Below the pieces are notes generated by a model that was not told where the DNA came from, did not search any database, and saw only the letters and a program-made list of their open reading frames with translations. This document shows positions 35,063 through 44,516 of a DNA stretch of 64,000 nt, piece after piece. Each line of letters begins with the position of its first letter. The stretch's first letter is position 1. The translations under genes were made by a program, and so were the position numbers. Source of the stretch: Pseudomonas migulae NBRC 103157 (GTDB lineage: Bacteria > Pseudomonadota > Gammaproteobacteria > Pseudomonadales > Pseudomonadaceae); assembly GCF_002091715.1 (NCBI RefSeq), contig NZ_BDAG01000022.1:44012-108011 (forward strand), read 5' to 3'.

Positions 35063-35926
35063 ATGTACGCAATCACTGGAATCACCGGCAAGGTCGGCGG
35101 CGCACTTGCCCGTGCTCTGCTGGAAGACAAGCAACTCGTTCGCGCCGTGGTGCGCGACGTTAACAAAGCTGAATCCTGGGAAGCGGTCGGCTGCGAGATC
35201 GCCCTTGCAGAAATGGACGACGCCGCCGCACTGACGCGGGCATTTGAAGGCGCCCAAGGCGTGTTCATCTTGCCACCGTCGGATTTTGATCCCGAACCGC
35301 ACTTCCCCAAGGCCAAAGCGGTGATTGCTGCAGTGAGTGAGGCAATCGTAACGGCGCAGCCACAGCGAGTCGTCTGTCTTTCGACTATCGGTGCTCAAGC
35401 CGTGAACACCAACCTGCTTACCCAACGCACGCTCATGGAACAAGCCCTGAGCAAGCTTGATGTTCCCGTGACGTTCCTGCGCCCTGGTTGGTTCATGGAG
35501 AATGCCTTGTGGGACGTGGCCTCGGCACGGGATGAGGGGGCGATCCACAGCTTCCTGCAACCACTCGATAAAACAGTGCCCATGATCGCAACTGCGGACG
35601 TCGGCCGGACGGCCGCTGCACTCATCCAGCAATCCTGGCAGGGCCAACGCATTGTCGAACTGGAGGGGCAACACGTGAGTCCTGAAGACATTGCCGCTAC
35701 ATTCAGCGTAATACTGGGCCGTTCTGTTCAAGCTCGGGCAGTGCCGAGAGAGACTTGGGACAACCTCTTTCGCTCACAAGGGATGCAGCATCCGCTGGCT
35801 CGAATCCGCATGCTCGATGGTTTCAATGAGGGGTGGATCTCGTTTGAGGGCGGCAATATCGAACGAATTCAGGGCACTATTTCGCTAGTTGCCGTGTTGA
35901 CCCAGTTGGCGAACCTTGGCTATTAA
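35063..35926 (+). CDS. NmrA-like NAD(P)H-binding protein
   Basis: A 287-residue Rossmann protein. MYAITGITGKVGGALARALL holds a GxxGxxG NAD(P) motif, and DVPVTFLRPGWFMENALWD and DVGRTAAALIQQSW follow. This is the atypical SDR (NmrA/azoreductase-like) family, which acts as quinone/azo reductase or redox sensor. ATG 35063 places the nucleotide motif at the N-terminus. Its location behind the LysR gene supports stress-inducible expression. Confidence 0.85.
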   Translation: MYAITGITGKVGGALARALLEDKQLVRAVVRDVNKAESWEAVGCEIALAEMDDAAALTRAFEGAQGVFILPPSDFDPEPHFPKAKAVIAAVSEAIVTAQPQRVVCLSTIGAQAVNTNLLTQRTLMEQALSKLDVPVTFLRPGWFMENALWDVASARDEGAIHSFLQPLDKTVPMIATADVGRTAAALIQQSWQGQRIVELEGQHVSPEDIAATFSVILGRSVQARAVPRETWDNLFRSQGMQHPLARIRMLDGFNEGWISFEGGNIERIQGTISLVAVLTQLANLGY

Positions 35927-35961
35927 GGCAAGGACGGCCTCTGGATTGATTCGCCCACCTT

Positions 35962-36233
35962 ATGCGCGACGTCGCCCACGGCGAGCACGTCTCATCACGA
36001 GCCATGGTGATGCAGCAGAAAACGCAGAGGCCAGTGCAGTTCGAGATGACTGAACAAACACAGCCGGCTGTCGCAGTCTGGATACATCAGGGCAAGCTAC
36101 ACAGCGAGGACTGCCTTTCCCTAGCCGGCTGCATACCTCAGACCATCTATCCACTCGGCAATACGCTCGTACAGTCAAAGGCTGGGTGAAAGCCGTTGAC
36201 CTTGATCCAGCCATGTATGGCACTCATACATGT
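35962..36233 (+). pseudogene. phage-type integrase remnant with frameshift
   Basis: One frame encodes MQQKTQRPVQFEMTEQT and AVAVWIHQGKLHSEDCLSLA to about 36120. The next frame then encodes LPFPSRLHTSDHLSTRQYAR, TVKGWVKAVDLDPAMYGTHT to 36233. Together they match the middle-to-late catalytic domain of Pseudomonas tyrosine recombinases, which normally continue RRTK...LLGHTKLESTVRYLG. Both ends are missing and a frameshift lies near 36110-36120. Confidence 0.82.
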
Positions 36234-36381
36234 ACTGGAAAACATCGCCTTGCGCGCCGAGCTTGGTTGCGACACGGTGGTGCTGAAGGACTTTTCTCAG
36301 CTGCAGGCCATCCCGTTGCGCGACGGCTGTGACTTGATGGACGTGCTTGGCCGACGTTTGCGGGCGAAGGCGAAGGCGTAA
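36217..36381 (+). CDS. small repeated ORF, copy A
   Basis: 54 codons ending IPLRDGCDLMDVLGRRLRAK then AKA. The last 49 residues match 37 of 49 in the ORF at 54338-54538, and many nucleotide differences are synonymous, which suggests selection on the protein. It begins inside the end of the integrase remnant. No known domain is recognised; expression is uncertain because no clear ribosome binding site is present. Confidence 0.4.
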   Translation: MALIHVLENIALRAELGCDTVVLKDFSQLQAIPLRDGCDLMDVLGRRLRAKAKA

Positions 36382-36485
36382 ATTGAAACCGGCGCCGAAG
36401 GCCAATGCCGGTCAGTCATAGATGAGGTACAAGCCGTACTCGCGTTTGAAGGTCAGGCGACCGCGACAAGGGCACGATACACACC
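36382..36485. other. spacer after small repeated ORF
   Basis: ACCGGCGCCGAAGGCCAATG then CCGGT can form a weak hairpin corresponding to the terminator after copy B at 54.5 kb. Nothing else is visible before the convergent GGDEF-EAL gene. Confidence 0.35.
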
Positions 36486-39383
36486 CTACCCCCCCATCAG
36501 CGAACTCGCCAACAACGCCTCCAACCCCATCGGCTTGGCAAAGTAATACCCCTGGGCCTGCCCTGCGCCCATTTCACGCAGCAAGTCCAGCGTCGCTTTA
36601 TCCTCGACACCTTCGGCCACCACACTCAGGTCCAACGATTCGGCCATCCGCACAATCGCCCGAACGATCGCGCGACTGCGAGGGCTGGCGGTCAGTTCGA
36701 GGATGAACGACTTGTCGATCTTCAAGCCACTGAAACGGTATTGATGCACATAGCTCAGGGATGAAAACCCTGCACCGAAGTCATCGAGCACCACAGACAT
36801 GCCGTTGTCGGCCAATTGCTGCATGGTCAGTCGGGCAATCGCCGGCTCGGCGACCAGCGCACCTTCGGTCAACTCCAGGCAGATCCGCGACGGCTCGACC
36901 CGGTACCGCGCCAACAGTGCAAGCACATCACTGGCGAAGTCCGGACGCGTCATGCTGTAGCTGGAGCAATTGACGTGCACCGGAGGCCAATTGGCGTGCT
37001 CGGGCTGTGCGAGGATCAGTGCAATGCTGTTGAGCATGTAGAGGTCCAGTCGACCGATCAGGCGCAGGCCCTCGACATCCGGCAAAAACTCGCCCGGCGC
37101 GATCACCCTGCCGCCCGGCTGTTGCCAGCGGATCAGCGCTTCAAGGGCCAACAGTTCGCCGCTTTCGACGCTGACAATCGGCTGGAAATACGGCAGCAAC
37201 TCGTCGGTACGCTTGAGCGCGTTGCGCAAGGCCCCTTCCCGCTCGACCTGGTCCGAAACTTCACGGCGCACTTCCTGATTGAACACCGCGTAGCTGTCGC
37301 GCCCGGCACTCTTGACCCGGTACATCGCCGCATCGGCATCGCGCAGCAAGTCGGCTGGCTCCTGATGGAACTGACTGTCGGCGGTGACAATGCCGATACT
37401 GCAGGACGAAAAAACTTCATAGCCATTGATCAAAAACGGCAGGTCAAACGCCACCAGAATCCGTTCGGCGATGTCGATCACCACGTCCAGCGGCGCCTCG
37501 GGCGCGAGCACGGAAAACTCATCGCCCCCCAGGCGCGCCAGCATGTCGGCGTCGCGCAGACAACCGCGCAATCGATGGGCGGCCTGCATCAACAGCAGGT
37601 CGCCAAAATGGTGGCCGAGGCTATCGTTGACCAGTTTGAAACGGTCGAGGTCAATGAACATCACCGCCAGGTGCCCGCCTTCGCTACCGAACTGCGACCA
37701 GGCCTGATTGAGGCGCTGTTGCAGGTAAGTACGGTTCGGCAGCCCGGTCAGCGCATCGTGGGAGTTCTCGTGTTGCAACTTGGCATTGGCGTGATCGAGC
37801 TCGCGGGTGCGGCTCTGCACCCGGGCTTCCAGCTTGAGGTTGGCGACATGGATCGCTTCGGCGGCCGTGCGTCGCGATAACGCGGTGTCGATGTGCCGCG
37901 ACACGAACGTCAGCAGTTCCTGGTCACGCAGGGTATAGCGCACCTGCGAGGTATAGCTTTGCACCGCCAGCACGCCACGCACCACATCGCCATCGAACAA
38001 GGGGATGCCCAGCCAGGAATAGGCTTGGGAATACGCATCGGCCACTTCGATTTCACCGTGCGCAGTCAATCGCTCAGCTTCGTCGGCGTCAATCAGGCAA
38101 GCTCGACGCTGACGGATCACGTACTCGGTCAGGCCGCGGCTCCCACGCCGTGCCACCGGGCAGGTCGTCTGCCGTTCATCAACGTAATACGGAAAGGTCA
38201 CTTCACTGGTCGCATCATCGAACAGCGCAATGTAGAAGTTCCGCGCGAACAGCAGATCACCGACGATACCGTGCAAGGTTTGAAACAACTCGGCCATGTC
38301 ACCCGGCTGGCTGGACAGTTCGGCGATCTGGAACAGCGCGCTCTGCAGATGTTCGGCGCGCTCTCGATCTGCCACTTCCTGGCGCAAGGCGTCGTTGAGT
38401 GCCGAAAGTTCCAGGGTGCGACGCATCACCGTCGCTTCCAGATCCTCTCGGTGCAGGATCCGGTCCAGCGCCATCGCCACGTGGCGGGCCACCACCAGAA
38501 ACAGCGCGCGGTCCTCCGCGCTGTAGGTACGAGAAACGTCGTAGACCTGCATCGCGAGCATGCCAAACACGTCATCCGAGGCATTTTTCAACGGCGCGCC
38601 CATCCAGAACTCGGGACGATCACCCACGCAGTAAAAACGCTCCTCGGCCTGAGCCGCGAGAATGCCGGCGGCGTCGATCAGCAACGGCTGGCCAGTGGTC
38701 AATACCTGGCCGGTCAGCGACAGGTGCGAAGGGTCAAGGTATTCGTAGTGCGAGGACTCCACGGCATCAACGTCGATGATGTCGACGTAATACGGGTAGT
38801 CAATCTTGCCGCTGTGCGGGTCATACAACGCGAGATAGAAGTTCTCGGCGTCGATCAGGCTGGCCAGCAGCTGGTGAACCCCCACCAGAAACACTGAGCG
38901 GTCGCGGGTCGAGCTGGCCAGGTAGGTGATTTCATACAGTACACGCTGAGTAATCTGCGCACGGGCAAGGGTATTGGTCTGCACCTGAATACCCAGGCGC
39001 CGGGCAAACCCGGCGAGCGCCGGTTCCGCAGCAGCGTCGACCGGCGCGAGCAACCAGCCCAGCACACTTTCGCCGCTGCCCGTCGGCCAGCGGTGCAAGC
39101 GCCAGTTCTGGCAAAAGGTGTCGAACTCTTCGTTTGCAACACTGGCCGGCCACTGCGCCCGTGGGTCGCCTTGTCCGACCAGATGCATTTGCTCACCGGC
39201 ACGGTAAACCACCCATGCGGTGGTGTGTGCCCAGGTACGCGCCGAGTCCAGCAATTGCTCGATTGTTTCCGTGTTGCTAGCGTCAGCCATGCCGAGAGTG
39301 TCCGAATTCCCTTTAAGCTGAGAGGCGATAACTTCGCAATCGTTCGGTTGCCGCACAGCGTCGGTTAATGGACGAACACTCAT
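36486..39383 (-). CDS. GAF-GAF-GGDEF-EAL cyclic-di-GMP protein
   Basis: A 965-residue cytoplasmic protein. Two GAF-type sensor domains (about 135-310 and 330-500) precede a short coiled coil, a GGDEF domain (NRTYLQQRLNQAW, then LARLGGDEFSVL at about 610-620) and an EAL domain (LLALEALIRWQQPGG, ELTEGALV, LDDFGAGFSSLSYVHQYRF, GLKIDKSFI). Both catalytic motifs look intact, so it could make and degrade c-di-GMP. No membrane segment is present; the GAF domains may bind a small ligand. ATG 39383 has GGGAG five bases upstream. An internal ATG at 39290 is a less supported alternative. Confidence 0.93.
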   Translation of the reverse strand: MSVRPLTDAVRQPNDCEVIASQLKGNSDTLGMADASNTETIEQLLDSARTWAHTTAWVVYRAGEQMHLVGQGDPRAQWPASVANEEFDTFCQNWRLHRWPTGSGESVLGWLLAPVDAAAEPALAGFARRLGIQVQTNTLARAQITQRVLYEITYLASSTRDRSVFLVGVHQLLASLIDAENFYLALYDPHSGKIDYPYYVDIIDVDAVESSHYEYLDPSHLSLTGQVLTTGQPLLIDAAGILAAQAEERFYCVGDRPEFWMGAPLKNASDDVFGMLAMQVYDVSRTYSAEDRALFLVVARHVAMALDRILHREDLEATVMRRTLELSALNDALRQEVADRERAEHLQSALFQIAELSSQPGDMAELFQTLHGIVGDLLFARNFYIALFDDATSEVTFPYYVDERQTTCPVARRGSRGLTEYVIRQRRACLIDADEAERLTAHGEIEVADAYSQAYSWLGIPLFDGDVVRGVLAVQSYTSQVRYTLRDQELLTFVSRHIDTALSRRTAAEAIHVANLKLEARVQSRTRELDHANAKLQHENSHDALTGLPNRTYLQQRLNQAWSQFGSEGGHLAVMFIDLDRFKLVNDSLGHHFGDLLLMQAAHRLRGCLRDADMLARLGGDEFSVLAPEAPLDVVIDIAERILVAFDLPFLINGYEVFSSCSIGIVTADSQFHQEPADLLRDADAAMYRVKSAGRDSYAVFNQEVRREVSDQVEREGALRNALKRTDELLPYFQPIVSVESGELLALEALIRWQQPGGRVIAPGEFLPDVEGLRLIGRLDLYMLNSIALILAQPEHANWPPVHVNCSSYSMTRPDFASDVLALLARYRVEPSRICLELTEGALVAEPAIARLTMQQLADNGMSVVLDDFGAGFSSLSYVHQYRFSGLKIDKSFILELTASPRSRAIVRAIVRMAESLDLSVVAEGVEDKATLDLLREMGAGQAQGYYFAKPMGLEALLASSLMGG

Positions 39384-39499
39384 CAGCGCTCCCTGAGCCA
39401 GTCACTGGCGATACTCACTGAGTGGTTGCTAGCAATGTGCCAGTGAGCTTCCCGTTTATAGAGTTTTTATTCAATAGGTTTTTTGCTTTGGTCTACACG

Positions 39500-39727
39500 T
39501 TAGTCGACAACCTGTATCTGCGTCAGCCCTACCCGCTCGGCCTGCTCTAGAATCTGCGCGGGCGTGGCATCCGCATTGGGCATGATCAGGCTGTTTTCTC
39601 CATCCACGAAATGCAGTTGCAGCAAGTGCATCGCCGCCTCGTGTACGGGCAGCTGAGGCTGCTTGAACTCGAACAGGTGAGTACGGGGCTCGCCGTTGAA
39701 CAGGTATTCCACAGTGACATGGCGCAT
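39500..39727 (-). CDS. hypothetical protein
   Basis: A 75-residue soluble protein: MRHVTVEYLFNGEPRTHLFE at the start and AQILEQAERVGLTQIQVVD at the end. It is unrecognised but reads as a conserved small Pseudomonas protein. ATG 39727 has AGGA nine bases upstream; the longer frame is unconvincing. It lies between the GGDEF-EAL gene and the divergent epoxide hydrolase gene. Confidence 0.7.
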   Translation of the reverse strand: MRHVTVEYLFNGEPRTHLFEFKQPQLPVHEAAMHLLQLHFVDGENSLIMPNADATPAQILEQAERVGLTQIQVVD

Positions 39728-39822
39728 GGCGGGGTCCTCAGGGGTGAGCGTAGTGGACGCGGCAGAACTGCTAACCTTCAATTGCAATGATGCCCAGCAT
39801 GCCCTCATCCGAGGAAGTGAAA

Positions 39823-41094
39823 ATGAAACTCGCCTTCGTTGCTGCCGCAGTCGCCGTCATGCTCACCTCATCGCTTCCCGCCCATGCGGTTGCCACCGAA
39901 GATGCAGAAGCCATCCGGCCCTTCGAAATCCACGTTCCTGAGCGCGATCTTGTGGACCTGCGTAACCGAATTGCGGCGACCCGCTGGCCGGATAAAGAGA
40001 CCGTTTCCGATCGGTCCCAGGGCGCTCAACTGGAACAACTGAAGGCGCTGGCTCACTACTGGGGCACGGGTTACGACTGGCGCAAAGTGGAGGCCCGGCT
40101 CAACGCCTTGCCGCAGTACGTAACGAATATCGATGGGGTCGACATCCATTTCATCTGGGTGCGCTCTCCCCGTCCGAACGCATTGCCGATGATCATGACC
40201 CACGGTTGGCCAGGCTCCATTCTCGAATTTTTCGATGTCATCGGCCCGCTCTCCGACCCCGTCGCTCACGGGGGTAACGCGGCGGATGCATTTGATGTGG
40301 TGATTCCGTCGATCCCTGGCTATGGCTTCTCCGGTAAGCCGACGGGTATTGGTTGGGACCCGGATCATATTGCACGGGTCTGGGCACAGTTGATGAAACG
40401 CCTCGAGTACACGCGCTACGTCGCTCAGGGTGGCGACTGGGGTGGTCCGATCACCAGCGCGATGGCGCGCCAGGCACCGGCCGGATTGCTCGGTATCCAC
40501 CTCAACCTGCCGGCCACATTACCGCCGGAAGCGACGGCGGCACTCGCGGCCGGTGGGCCGGCACCGGAGAACTTCTCCGCGCAGGAACGCGCAACCTTCG
40601 ACGCCGTTGCCACACTGATCAAACAGGGAAACCTGGCGTACAGCGCAATGATGGCCGCCCGACCACAGATGATGGGTTACGGCGTGGCGGATTCACCGGC
40701 CTTTCTCGCTGCGCTGCTGCTCGTTCACCCGGGATTTTCAAAATGGATGTACGGCGCCGACGCTCAACAGCTGCCGACAAAGGATCAGGTGCTGGATAAC
40801 TTCACGCTGTACTGGCTAACGAACAGTGCCGCTTCGGCAGGACGGCTGTATTGGGAAAACATGGGACGCAGCCCTCTTTCCTCAGCCGCACAGAAGACCA
40901 CCGACATTTCCCTGCCAGTAGCGGTCACGGTGTTTCCGGATGACGTTTATTACCCACCGCAATCCTGGGCACGACGGGCCTACAGCCATCTGATCTACTT
41001 TCATCAAGCCGATAAAGGCGGCCACTTTGCAGCCTGGGAACAGCCGCAACTGTTCACTGAAGAACTCCGCACGGCGTTCAAGTCTTTGCGTTAG
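39823..41094 (+). CDS. exported epoxide hydrolase (EHN-type alpha/beta hydrolase)
   Basis: A 423-residue protein with a signal peptide (MKLAFVAAAVAVMLTSSLPA, then HA), an N-terminal EHN domain (IRPFEIHVPERDLVDLRNRI) and an alpha/beta hydrolase domain. HGWPGS gives the oxyanion hole, GGDWGG the nucleophilic Asp (about residue 208) and GGHFAAWEQP the catalytic His. It should convert epoxides to diols in the periplasm or outside the cell. ATG 39823 has GAGGA at 39811-39815. Confidence 0.9.
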   Translation: MKLAFVAAAVAVMLTSSLPAHAVATEDAEAIRPFEIHVPERDLVDLRNRIAATRWPDKETVSDRSQGAQLEQLKALAHYWGTGYDWRKVEARLNALPQYVTNIDGVDIHFIWVRSPRPNALPMIMTHGWPGSILEFFDVIGPLSDPVAHGGNAADAFDVVIPSIPGYGFSGKPTGIGWDPDHIARVWAQLMKRLEYTRYVAQGGDWGGPITSAMARQAPAGLLGIHLNLPATLPPEATAALAAGGPAPENFSAQERATFDAVATLIKQGNLAYSAMMAARPQMMGYGVADSPAFLAALLLVHPGFSKWMYGADAQQLPTKDQVLDNFTLYWLTNSAASAGRLYWENMGRSPLSSAAQKTTDISLPVAVTVFPDDVYYPPQSWARRAYSHLIYFHQADKGGHFAAWEQPQLFTEELRTAFKSLR

Positions 41095-41117
41095 CGGTGG
41101 CTGTTATTTGTGAGAGG

Positions 41118-41144
41118 ATGCTGGCGGCCAGGAGCGGACCGGTG
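41118..41144 (+). repeat. interspersed repeat, copy 12 (partial)
   Basis: ATGCTGGCGGCCAGGAGCGG then ACCGGTG, between epoxide hydrolase and GNAT genes. Confidence 0.5.
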
Positions 41145-41192
41145 TCCCCCTGAACAATGATCCAGGTTGTTTACCAAGGAGGGAGCGTACTT

Positions 41193-41693
41193 ATGAAATC
41201 CGTCAGGATTCGGACTCTGGAAAGCACTGATGCTGAGGCGTTGCTGACATTTGAATGGAATAATCGCGAGTGGTTCGAGCGCCACATTGACGCGCGCGAT
41301 GCGGCTTTTTACTCGGTGCAGGGCGTCACCGAGCACATCACGGCTTATTTATCCGACTACGCCGCCGGAATCTGGCACCCCTGTGTCATCGTCGACTCTG
41401 GCGGAACAATAGTGGGTCGAGCGAACCTGAAAGACATCGACACGTCCCGGCGCTCGGCAGAAGTCGGCTATCGGATTGCACAAAGTGCTTGCGGACAAGG
41501 ACTGGCCACACAGGCGGTGAAGCATCTGGTCCAGGAGGCGAAGTTGCGCTGGAACCTTAACCAACTGGTTGCCAACGTTTACGCTGCCAATATCGGCTCA
41601 GCCAAGGTCCTCAAGCGCTGTGGCTTCTTGATCGAACATACATCCGGGCAAGAAGGAACAGACCAGAAGTATCGGTTTGGCCTGTCGATTTAG
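41193..41693 (+). CDS. GNAT-family N-acetyltransferase (RimJ/RimL-like)
   Basis: A 166-residue acetyltransferase: TFEWNNREWFERHIDARDAA, then VGYRIAQSACGQGLATQAVK with the acetyl-CoA GQGLA loop, and ANIGSAKVLKRCGFLIEHTS. It resembles the ribosomal-protein acetyltransferase branch. ATG 41193 has a strong AAGGAGG at 41178-41184. Physiological substrate unknown. Confidence 0.88.
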   Translation: MKSVRIRTLESTDAEALLTFEWNNREWFERHIDARDAAFYSVQGVTEHITAYLSDYAAGIWHPCVIVDSGGTIVGRANLKDIDTSRRSAEVGYRIAQSACGQGLATQAVKHLVQEAKLRWNLNQLVANVYAANIGSAKVLKRCGFLIEHTSGQEGTDQKYRFGLSI

Positions 41694-41823
41694 ACGAGTG
41701 GAAAGCCAGCTGTTGTTATTCCCAGACAAAAAAAAGCCCCGCAACCAAATGGGGTGCGAGGCAGAAAATTGGTTGGTTGCGGCCAACCAAAGGAGCTCTG
41801 TAGAAAACGTTTACGGGCCGGGG

Positions 41824-42165
41824 TCAGATGCAATCCTGTGCGGCGCGTTCAAAACTCGAAGGCAACAGGTTCGAGGCCAGCAAGTGCCGCTCGTAGATGA
41901 ACACCTTGCCGCCGTTGCCGGCCTTGTAGGCTTCCAGCACGTTGTCCGCCGAAACTTTGCTCGGCACCACGATCCGGTAGCTGCGCTGGGTCTGCGAGAC
42001 GGTCGGGTTCAATGCATCGCCCTGCAATTTCGGTACGACGCATTCAGCGTATTGGGCCGGGGTCTTGCTGGTCTGCAACGTCAGCGTCGGGTCGTTCGGC
42101 GCGGAGGCACAACCGGCGAGCATCAAAGCGCCAATCGCCATGGCAGGCACATGTAAAAGACGCAT
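41824..42165 (-). CDS. hypothetical lipoprotein
   Basis: 113 residues: MRLLHVPAMAIGALMLAGC is a signal with lipobox LAGC. The mature part (ASAPNDPTLTLQTSKTPAQY ... ERAAQDCI) is soluble with two further cysteines. ATG 42165 has AGGA eight bases upstream; the upstream in-frame ATGs would put charged residues before the signal. Function unknown. Confidence 0.8.
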   Translation of the reverse strand: MRLLHVPAMAIGALMLAGCASAPNDPTLTLQTSKTPAQYAECVVPKLQGDALNPTVSQTQRSYRIVVPSKVSADNVLEAYKAGNGGKVFIYERHLLASNLLPSSFERAAQDCI

Positions 42166-42348
42166 TGGTCTCATCCTGAAAGGTTTGTTCATCAAATCAC
42201 GCAAATTTTCGTGAGTGGTGTGTCGTTGGAGGTGATTTTCCGGTTATTGCCATCAAAGTAGAACTTGCGTTTCTTGATGGTCACTATTACCTCTAGCAAT
42301 AGTTGCGCGCCGCGCAGACCGATACACACTCAATCACCACTGGAAAAG

Positions 42349-42603
42349 ATGGATGAGGATCTCTACTTGAGAACTTTTGACTTGATCCGCGACGCTGTTC
42401 TGCCCGATTTTCGTGACCGGGTGGCCGAGTACCTGGTTCAGTACGAAACCGTACTGTTGGGCGAAAACCCGCCCGATCCGCAGCTCGCGCAGGCGACCGC
42501 CAATCAGTTGCGCGGTTATTTGCGCGGGCTGAACACCACGCGAGTGTTGGGCATGGCGGATTGGGAGGAGCTGGATCGGCGGGTGGTGAATACGTGGCTT
42601 TAG
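42349..42603 (+). CDS. hypothetical protein
   Basis: An 84-residue acidic, probably helical protein (MDEDLYLRTFDLIRDAVLPD ... DWEELDRRVVNTWL). It is unrecognised. The ribosome binding site is weak; upstream in-frame starts are possible. The next gene follows 69 bp later on the same strand. Confidence 0.6.
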   Translation: MDEDLYLRTFDLIRDAVLPDFRDRVAEYLVQYETVLLGENPPDPQLAQATANQLRGYLRGLNTTRVLGMADWEELDRRVVNTWL

Positions 42604-42672
42604 CGGCCGACCGATGACAGGCTAAAGTCTTGAGGTCGGCACAAACCACACAGACAAAAAGGAGCTTGCGTC

Positions 42673-42891
42673 ATGACCGACGAACCAAAAGTAAAAGGGC
42701 CAGCGTCGTACTTCCCCTCTATTGAAAAAAAGTATGGGCACCCGATCATCCACTGGCTGAACCTGCTCAAAACAGTCAGCGGCAAAAAGCACATGGAAAT
42801 GGTTGCCTTGCTCAAGACTGAACACGGCATGGGTCATGGTCATGCCAACGCTTTGGTTGCGTACTTTCTAGCGAGCGCTAAAAACGACTGA
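42673..42891 (+). CDS. DUF4287 domain protein
   Basis: 72 residues matching the small DUF4287 family: YFPSIEKKYGHPIIHWLNLL, KKHMEMVALLKTEHGMGHGH then ANALVAYFLA. The HGMGHGHANALV segment is the most conserved part. Function unknown; the related fold occurs fused to DUF5655. AAGGAGC precedes ATG 42673. Confidence 0.85.
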   Translation: MTDEPKVKGPASYFPSIEKKYGHPIIHWLNLLKTVSGKKHMEMVALLKTEHGMGHGHANALVAYFLASAKND

Positions 42892-43063
42892 CGAGCCTGA
42901 GGTAGCACAGCGCGCTCGACGCGTCCGCTGGTCGAGGCCGCTTGCGGCTCAAGCCAACCGGGCGCCGCACACCTGACTGTTGCTATCAAATCCATCCCCA
43001 CTGTATCTGCTTCACCCGACGACTAACGGTTAGCCTTGATTCTCATCCAGGGAAGCTTGCGCT

Positions 43064-43693
43064 ATGCCAGACGCCACCAACCTTTACCTGTTCACTGTTG
43101 CGGCCCTGCTGTTGCTGATCGTGCCTGGTCCGAACATGGCCTTCGTCATCAGTCATGCCGTTGCCCACGGCTGGCGTGCCGGTTTCGCCGCCGCATTGGG
43201 CATTACCCTGGCCGACGTGCTGATGACGGCCATGGTCAGTGCAGGGCTCGGTGCGGTGGTGATGAGTTGGGCGCCGGCATTTGATCTGCTGCGGTGGGCC
43301 GGGGCTTGCTATCTGATGTGGCTGGCCTGGCAGGCATTGAGCACTCCGCCAGCGGATGCTGATGCTGAACCTGCATTGGCATCGCAGCGCGAAATCTTCA
43401 TCCGGGCCACACTCAACAGCCTGTTGAATCCCAAGGCGCTGTTGTTCTTCATGGTATTCCTGCCGCAATTCGTCACCCTGGGAACCAGCAGTGTCACGCT
43501 GCAACTGATGGTATTAGGTGTGTTGCTTGCGCTGCTCGCGTTGATCTTTCATTCCCTGCTCAGCGTCTGTGCCGGGCGGCTGCACGGGCGCGGGCGTGGA
43601 GGCATGATCTCCAGGCGCTTGGGCGCTTATGGCTTCGCTATCGTCATGACGGCGCTGGCGGCACGTTTGCTGGTGCTGAACCGGACAGGCTAA
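43064..43693 (+). CDS. LysE-family amino-acid/metabolite exporter
   Basis: A 209-residue protein with six membrane helices. It has LLIVPGPNMAFVISHAVAHG (the PGPN motif), GWRAGFAAALGITLADVLMT and SLLNPKALLFFMVFLPQFV: the RhtB/LysE pattern. It should export an amino acid or related metabolite with the proton gradient. The substrate is not predictable. Confidence 0.92.
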   Translation: MPDATNLYLFTVAALLLLIVPGPNMAFVISHAVAHGWRAGFAAALGITLADVLMTAMVSAGLGAVVMSWAPAFDLLRWAGACYLMWLAWQALSTPPADADAEPALASQREIFIRATLNSLLNPKALLFFMVFLPQFVTLGTSSVTLQLMVLGVLLALLALIFHSLLSVCAGRLHGRGRGGMISRRLGAYGFAIVMTALAARLLVLNRTG

Positions 43694-43802
43694 AGCGGTC
43701 GCATTGATATCGCTCAGTCACTGTCGCTCGTGGAGGTCGCCTTTCACTGCCCCAGCAAAACCTGCACAATTGCCGGCTTTTTTCGCGACAGGAAGTCCCT
43801 CC

Positions 43803-44339
43803 ATGCAACGGATTGTCATTCTGGGCAATGCCGGTAGCGGCAAATCTACCCTCGCCCGCGCCCTCGGCAAACGCCTGAGCCTGCCCGTGGTTCACCTGGA
43901 CACGCTGTTCTGGGAGCCCGGCTGGATCGAACCCGACGCTGAGCAGTTTCGCGCGCGGGTCCGCGAAGCGATCACACCGGATGCCTGGATTTGTGAAGGC
44001 AACTATGCGCGGCGAACCTTCGACCTTCGCCTGCCCCGAACCGACCTGATCATCTGGCTCGATACATCGCGGCTCACCTGTTTGATCCGGGTGATCATGC
44101 GCAGCGTCATGAACCGCCCTCGCCCTGACCTTGCAGCAGGCTGTACAGAGAAGCTCGACCGGGCGTTCCTGACCTTTTTGAACTTCGTATGGAATTTCGA
44201 TCGTGGCTACCGTTCGGGAATCGAAGCGGTGCGCCTGGCCATCGGCCCGCAGATTCCTGTGGTGCACTTGCGCGGTGCCCGGCAGATTGACGCCTTTATC
44301 GATAGCTTGCCCACAACGCCTGAGATCTGTCTTGAATAG
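43803..44339 (+). CDS. P-loop kinase, topology-modulation (FlaR-like) family
   Basis: A 178-residue adenylate-kinase-like protein: MQRIVILGNAGSGKSTLARA is the Walker A start, VVHLDTLFWEPGW the substrate segment, and WICEGNYARRTFDLRLPRTD then LIIWLDTSR the family core. Members are annotated as DNA topology modulation or putative nucleoside kinases; the true substrate is unknown. ATG 43803 has AGGAAG upstream. Confidence 0.85.
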   Translation: MQRIVILGNAGSGKSTLARALGKRLSLPVVHLDTLFWEPGWIEPDAEQFRARVREAITPDAWICEGNYARRTFDLRLPRTDLIIWLDTSRLTCLIRVIMRSVMNRPRPDLAAGCTEKLDRAFLTFLNFVWNFDRGYRSGIEAVRLAIGPQIPVVHLRGARQIDAFIDSLPTTPEICLE

Positions 44340-44444
44340 AGGGAGGGACTTTCGCCATCCCGGCAATCGATCCGCTCAGTCCCGGCAGGGATCATGAGAG
44401 AAAACCCCCTTGTCGCCAATGTCGGCTATTCGGTGAATTAGGTT

Positions 44445-44465
44445 GCAGGGCAATAGCTACCCTGC
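44445..44465. terminator. hairpin between convergent genes
   Basis: GCAGGG / CCCTGC stem with a nine-base loop between the kinase gene and the convergent AraC gene. There is no T-run. Confidence 0.35.
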
Positions 44466-44516
44466 CCTCAGAATACGAGTTGAACCGCATCAGCCGTAGG
44501 CAACCAAGTAGGGTCT

